Part shown: piece by piece, positions 60,332 to 64,000 of the stretch
Layout: the number at the start of each line of letters is the position of its first letter
Position numbering within the stretch: position 1 is the first letter of the stretch
Source of the DNA: Streptomyces dioscori
GTDB taxonomy: Bacteria > Actinomycetota > Actinomycetes > Streptomycetales > Streptomycetaceae
Length of the DNA: 64,000 nucleotides
Reading direction: 5' to 3'
Assembly: GCF_003024195.1 (NCBI RefSeq)
Contig: NZ_KZ679048.1
Span: 330,418 to 394,417, forward strand
The notes under the pieces: generated by a model
Seen by the model: only the letters and a program-made list of their open reading frames with translations
Told to the model about the DNA's origin: nothing
Database searches by the model: none
Program-made: the position numbers and the translations under genes

Positions 60332-63300
60332 GCGTGTCGCGCACGGCGGTCCGCGCGCTGGTCACCGAACGGCTGCACGGCTGGTACGGGCTGCCGCCGG
60401 ACGAGTTGACCGACGACCGCCCGCTGGCCGAGGCCGGTCTGACCTCGCGGGACGCGCTGGCCCTGACGGCCGCGCTGGGCGAACTGGCGGGCCGGCGGCT
60501 GCCGGACACGCTGCTGTGGGACGCGCCGACGATCGACGCGCTGGCGGAGCGCCTGGCAGAGGACGACCCGAAGGCGGCCCCCGCCCCGATCCCCGTACCC
60601 ACGGCCGCCGTCCCCGTCCCCGTTCCCGTAGCCGTCGTCGGCGTGGGCTGCCGCTTCCCCGGCGGTGTCACCTCGGCCGACGCGTACTGGCGGCTCCTCA
60701 CCCGGGGCCAGGGCGCCGTCGGCACGCTTCCGGCGGGCCGCTGGGACCCCTTCGTACCGGACCCGGCACAGCTGCCGGACGACGTGGTCCGGCACGGTGC
60801 CTTCCTCGGCGGGCTCGACGCCGTCGCCGGTTTCGACGCCGAGTTCTTCGGGATCCCGGTGCACGAGGCCACCGCCATGGACCCCCAGCACCGCATGCTC
60901 CTGGAGGTCACCCGCGAGGCCCTCGACCACGCCTGCCTCCCGGCCGACGCGCTCGCGGGCACCCGTACCGGTGTCTTCGTGGGCATCAGCGGCAACGAGT
61001 ACGCGCACCTCACCACCGCCGACCCCCGTGCCGTGGACGCCTGGACGGCCACCGGCGCCGCCCTCGGTGTCGCCGCGGGCCGACTGTCGTACGCGCTCGA
61101 CCTGCGCGGCCCCAGCCTGTCCGTCGACACGGCGTGCTCGTCCTCGCTGGTCGCCGTGCACCACGCCGTACGCAGCCTGACGTCGGGCGAGAGCGACACG
61201 GCACTGGCCGCCGGGGCGAACCTGCTCCTGACCCCCGCCGTCACCCTCGGCTTCCAGCGCGCGGGCGCCCTCGCACCGGACGGCCGCTGCAAGGCCTTCG
61301 ACGCCGCCGCCGACGGGATCGTACGCGGCGAGGGCTGCGGGGTCGTCGTCCTGAAGCGGCTCACGGACGCCGAACGCGACGGCGACCGCGTCCTGGCGGT
61401 GATCCGCGCGACCGCCGTCAACTCCGACGGCCGCTCCAACGGGCTCACGGCCCCCAACGCCGAGGCCCAGCGCGCCCTCCTCACCGAGGCGCACACCGAT
61501 CCGGGAGCCGTGGACTACGTGGAGGCCCACGGCACGGGCACCGCCCTCGGCGACCCGATCGAGGCGAGCGCGCTCGGTGCCGTCCTCGGCCGTGACCGCG
61601 CCCCGGAACAACCCCTCCTGATCGGCTCCGCGAAGACCAACCTCGGCCACCTGGAGGCCGCCGCCGGAATCGCGGGCCTGATCAAGACGGTCCTGGCCCT
61701 GCACCACGGCGAGATCCCCGGTCAGCTGCACTTCACCCGGCCGGGACCGCACGCCGACCTCGACGCGCTCGGGCTGCGCGTGGTCACCTCGCCCGAACCC
61801 TGGCCCCGCTACTCGGGCACCGCCACCGCGGGCGTCTCGGCCTTCGGCTTCGGCGGCACGAACGCCCACGCGGTCCTCACCGAACATCGCCCCGCCCGTA
61901 CGAGGCCGCCCGCGTCCGGGACCGCCGAGCGACCCGAACGCCCCGAACGGCCCGAGCGACCCGCGCTGCTCCTGCTCGACGGTCCGACCCCCGACCGCGT
62001 GCGCGCGTACTCCGGCGAACTGGCCGCCTGGCTCGGCACCCCCGGCGGCCGACGCGTACGCGACGCCGACCTCGCCCGTACCCTCGCGGGCCGCACCGGC
62101 CGCGGCAGGCACCGCGCGGCCCTCGTCACCCGCGACCGCGCGGCGACCGTCACCGCGCTCACCCGCCTCGCCGACGGCGCCCCCTCGCCCCACCTGATCA
62201 CGGGCCACGGAGCCCCCGGCGGACCCGGACCGGTGGTGTGGGTCTTCTCCGGCTACGGGTCCCAGTGGCCCGGCATGGGCAGCCGACTCCTCGCGACGGA
62301 ACCCGTGTTCGCGGCGGCCGTCGACCGCCTCGAACCCCTCCTGCGCGAACACGCGGACCTCTCCCTCCGCGCCGGCCTGCGCCCCGACGCCGACTTGTCG
62401 ACCCCCGCCACCGTCATGCCCGTCCTGTACGGCATCCAGGTCGCCCTCGCCGAACTGTGGCGCTCGTACGGTCTCGAACCCGCCGCCGTCATCGGCCACT
62501 CGCTCGGCGAGATAGCGGCGGCGGTCGTGTCCGGCGAACTGGACCCCCCGACCGGCGCACACATAGTCGCCGTACGCTCCCGCCTGCTGGCCCGTTTGCA
62601 GGGCGGAGCCATGGCGGTCGTGGACCTCCCGGCCGCCGAGATCCCGCTCTCCGCCCGGGAGTTCAAGACCCTCCAGGTGGCCGTGCACGCCTCCCCGACC
62701 CAGAGTGTGGTCACGGGATCGGCCGAGGACGTCACGGGACTGGTGGCCCGGGTGACCGAGGCCGGCGGCTTCGCCCGCTCGCTGGGAGTGTCCGCGGCCG
62801 GGCACTCCCCGGAAGTCGAGCCGCTGCTAACGGAGTTCACCAGGGAGCTGGGTGAACTCCGTCCCTCGTCCCCCCGCTGCCGTCGCTACTCCACAGCGCT
62901 CGACGACCCCCGGGAGGCCGTCCCCTGCGACACGGAGTACTGGGCGGCCAACCTGCGCAACCCCGTCCGCTTCGCCCAGGCGGTGCGGGCGGCGGACGAG
63001 GACGGCCACCGGGTCTTCGTCGAGGTCGCCCCGCACGCCACGCAGTCGCACCCGCTCACCGAGACACTGCGCGACGCGGGGGCGCAGGACGCACTCGTGG
63101 TCCCCACGTTGCGCCGCGACACCGACGACGCGGTGGGTTTCCGTACCGCGCTGGCCACGCTGCTCGTCCACGGCGTACGGGTGACCCGGCCGCGGGAGGG
63201 GCTGGCGCCCGGGGGCCGCATCGCGGACGTTCCGCCACCCCGCTGGCGGCACCGCCGCTTCTGGGCGGGGGAGGAGCCCCCGCCCGAGCCCCCGCTCCCG

Positions 63301-64000
63301 TCCGCGCCGGGCCCCGCCGCGACCCCGCTCGACCGTCTCCGCCTGTGCGTGGCAGGGGTGATGGGCTACGCCCCCGACCACCTGGACCCCGACACCCCCC
63401 TGACGAACCTGGGCCTGGACTCCCTCACCGCCGTCCGCATCCGAACAGCGATTCAATACGAGTTCCACACGGACGTCCCCCCGGCCGCACTTCTGAAACA
63501 GGCAACGCTCAGAGCGGTGACCGACCTGCTGACGGCCGCCCCACCGGGGACGCGAGCAGCCGCCCCGTCAGGGGCGCGGGGAACAGCGCGAGCAACCACA
63601 ACGAACCCGCACCCAACCACCCCGCAAGGGGCGCGGGGAACTGCGCGGCCAGCCACAACGCACCCGCACCCGAAATCCCTGCGCACCTTCCCCCACACCG
63701 GCGGAGCCACCCCCCTCTTCCTCGCCCACGCCGCAGGCGGCGACGCCACCGTCTACGCCCGCCTGGCGGCAAGCCTCGACGGCAACCGCCCGCTGTACGG
63801 GTACGACAGACAGCCAGAACCCGACGACGTACCGGCCCGCGCCGCGGAATTCGCCCGACGCATACGGGAAGTACACCCCAACGGCCCCTGGATCCTGGGC
63901 GGCTGGTCCTACGGCGGCCTGGTGGCCCAGGAGACGGCCGGACTCCTCACCCCCGACGGCCAGGTCACGGCCCTCGTCCTCCTCGACTCCGTCCTCCCCC
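60328..64000 (+). CDS. Type I polyketide synthase ACP-KS-AT-ACP-TE, Pks13-like (3' end cut off)
   Basis: The frame is open for 1224 codons to the window edge. Domain order: N-terminal carrier (about 1-80; Ser40 in AGLTSRDALAL, the Pks13-type motif), KS (about 95-515; Cys270 in DTACSSSL, His401 in EAHGTGT, the NLGH histidine), AT (about 635-960; Ser725 in GHSLGE), second carrier (about 1005-1075; Ser1032 in GLDSL) and a thioesterase from about 1130 (Ser1194 in GGWSYGG). There is no KR, DH or ER, so one condensation giving a beta-keto acyl product is predicted. The AT substrate-motif position reads AAGHS, not YASH or HAFH. The ACP-TE linker contains two in-frame copies of the dispersed repeat. 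Confidence 0.94.
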   Translation, partial: MSVSRTAVRALVTERLHGWYGLPPDELTDDRPLAEAGLTSRDALALTAALGELAGRRLPDTLLWDAPTIDALAERLAEDDPKAAPAPIPVPTAAVPVPVPVAVVGVGCRFPGGVTSADAYWRLLTRGQGAVGTLPAGRWDPFVPDPAQLPDDVVRHGAFLGGLDAVAGFDAEFFGIPVHEATAMDPQHRMLLEVTREALDHACLPADALAGTRTGVFVGISGNEYAHLTTADPRAVDAWTATGAALGVAAGRLSYALDLRGPSLSVDTACSSSLVAVHHAVRSLTSGESDTALAAGANLLLTPAVTLGFQRAGALAPDGRCKAFDAAADGIVRGEGCGVVVLKRLTDAERDGDRVLAVIRATAVNSDGRSNGLTAPNAEAQRALLTEAHTDPGAVDYVEAHGTGTALGDPIEASALGAVLGRDRAPEQPLLIGSAKTNLGHLEAAAGIAGLIKTVLALHHGEIPGQLHFTRPGPHADLDALGLRVVTSPEPWPRYSGTATAGVSAFGFGGTNAHAVLTEHRPARTRPPASGTAERPERPERPERPALLLLDGPTPDRVRAYSGELAAWLGTPGGRRVRDADLARTLAGRTGRGRHRAALVTRDRAATVTALTRLADGAPSPHLITGHGAPGGPGPVVWVFSGYGSQWPGMGSRLLATEPVFAAAVDRLEPLLREHADLSLRAGLRPDADLSTPATVMPVLYGIQVALAELWRSYGLEPAAVIGHSLGEIAAAVVSGELDPPTGAHIVAVRSRLLARLQGGAMAVVDLPAAEIPLSAREFKTLQVAVHASPTQSVVTGSAEDVTGLVARVTEAGGFARSLGVSAAGHSPEVEPLLTEFTRELGELRPSSPRCRRYSTALDDPREAVPCDTEYWAANLRNPVRFAQAVRAADEDGHRVFVEVAPHATQSHPLTETLRDAGAQDALVVPTLRRDTDDAVGFRTALATLLVHGVRVTRPREGLAPGGRIADVPPPRWRHRRFWAGEEPPPEPPLPSAPGPAATPLDRLRLCVAGVMGYAPDHLDPDTPLTNLGLDSLTAVRIRTAIQYEFHTDVPPAALLKQATLRAVTDLLTAAPPGTRAAAPSGARGTARATTTNPHPTTPQGARGTARPATTHPHPKSLRTFPHTGGATPLFLAHAAGGDATVYARLAASLDGNRPLYGYDRQPEPDDVPARAAEFARRIREVHPNGPWILGGWSYGGLVAQETAGLLTPDGQVTALVLLDSVLP
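63571..63646. repeat. Two copies of the dispersed repeat inside the PKS coding sequence
   Basis: GGGGCGCGGGGAACAGCGC (63571-63589) and GGGGCGCGGGGAACTGCGC (63628-63646), the second followed by the GGCCAGCCACAACG arm. They are translated in frame as a GARGTARA/GARGTARPA-type linker between the second carrier and thioesterase domains. Elsewhere in the window the element is intergenic. Confidence 0.85.

Overview
The window is chromosomal DNA from an actinomycete, almost certainly a Streptomyces. It is very GC-rich with strong third-position G/C bias, has many GTG starts and ATGA/GTGA start-stop overlaps, and the gene families are typical of the genus (AA10 chitin monooxygenase, CYP102B-like P450, DmdR-type iron box, many TetR/LacI/ROK regulators). 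I see no rRNA, tRNA, CRISPR array, insertion sequence or prophage. High GC gives long antisense open frames over most real genes; these are left out.

Layout. 0-2.1 kb: end of an unknown gene, a squalene/phytoene-synthase-family protein and a membrane-anchored lytic polysaccharide monooxygenase. 2.4-7 kb: an osmoprotectant (OpuC-type) ABC importer whose ATPase gene lies apart on the other strand. 7-22 kb: a large L-rhamnose island. lutABC (L-lactate oxidation) is followed by rhaB, a bifunctional rhamnulose-1-P aldolase/lactaldehyde dehydrogenase gene and rhaI on the minus strand. Divergent from these are a rhamnose ABC importer, rhamnose mutarotase, a secreted beta-propeller enzyme and a LacI regulator. 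The aldolase/dehydrogenase should yield DHAP plus L-lactate, which LutABC can convert to pyruvate, so the block reads as one route from extracellular rhamnoside to central metabolism. Matching promoters and operator-like sites sit back to back in the rhaI/ABC intergenic region.

23-33 kb: a peptidase-like hydrolase, SDR, pentapeptide protein, stand-alone CYP102-like P450 with a divergent TetR, an iron-box-controlled DUF2470 protein, a FUSC-type membrane protein and an EF-G-binding (FusB-like) protein. 33-46 kb: a beta-glucoside module (GH1, sugar ABC importer, ROK regulator) and, 7 kb away, a secreted GH16 beta-1,3-glucanase with CBM13. Both promoter regions carry closely similar 23-bp sites (18/23 identical). 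The ROK regulator has a low-complexity insertion of about 130 residues. 46-56 kb: VanZ and DUF4230 proteins, a tetracycline-resistance-type ribosomal protection GTPase divergent from a tuf paralogue, a STAS protein, a quinone-reductase-like enzyme divergent from a GlxA/AraC regulator, a TetR-DUF1304 pair under three palindromes, GNAT and PucR genes. 56.7-64 kb: an MFS exporter divergent from a fatty acyl-AMP ligase translationally coupled to a type I PKS of order ACP-KS-AT-ACP-TE, running off the end. This pair has the architecture of mycobacterial FadD32/Pks13, which is striking in a genus without mycolic acids.

A short repeat with core GGGGCGCGGGGAACTGCGC (either strand, more than ten copies) is scattered between genes, clusters at 32.9-33.2 and 53.5-53.75 kb, and occurs twice in frame in the ACP-TE linker of the PKS. 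Functions are inferred from motifs and family knowledge, with no database search. Regulatory sites were read by eye.
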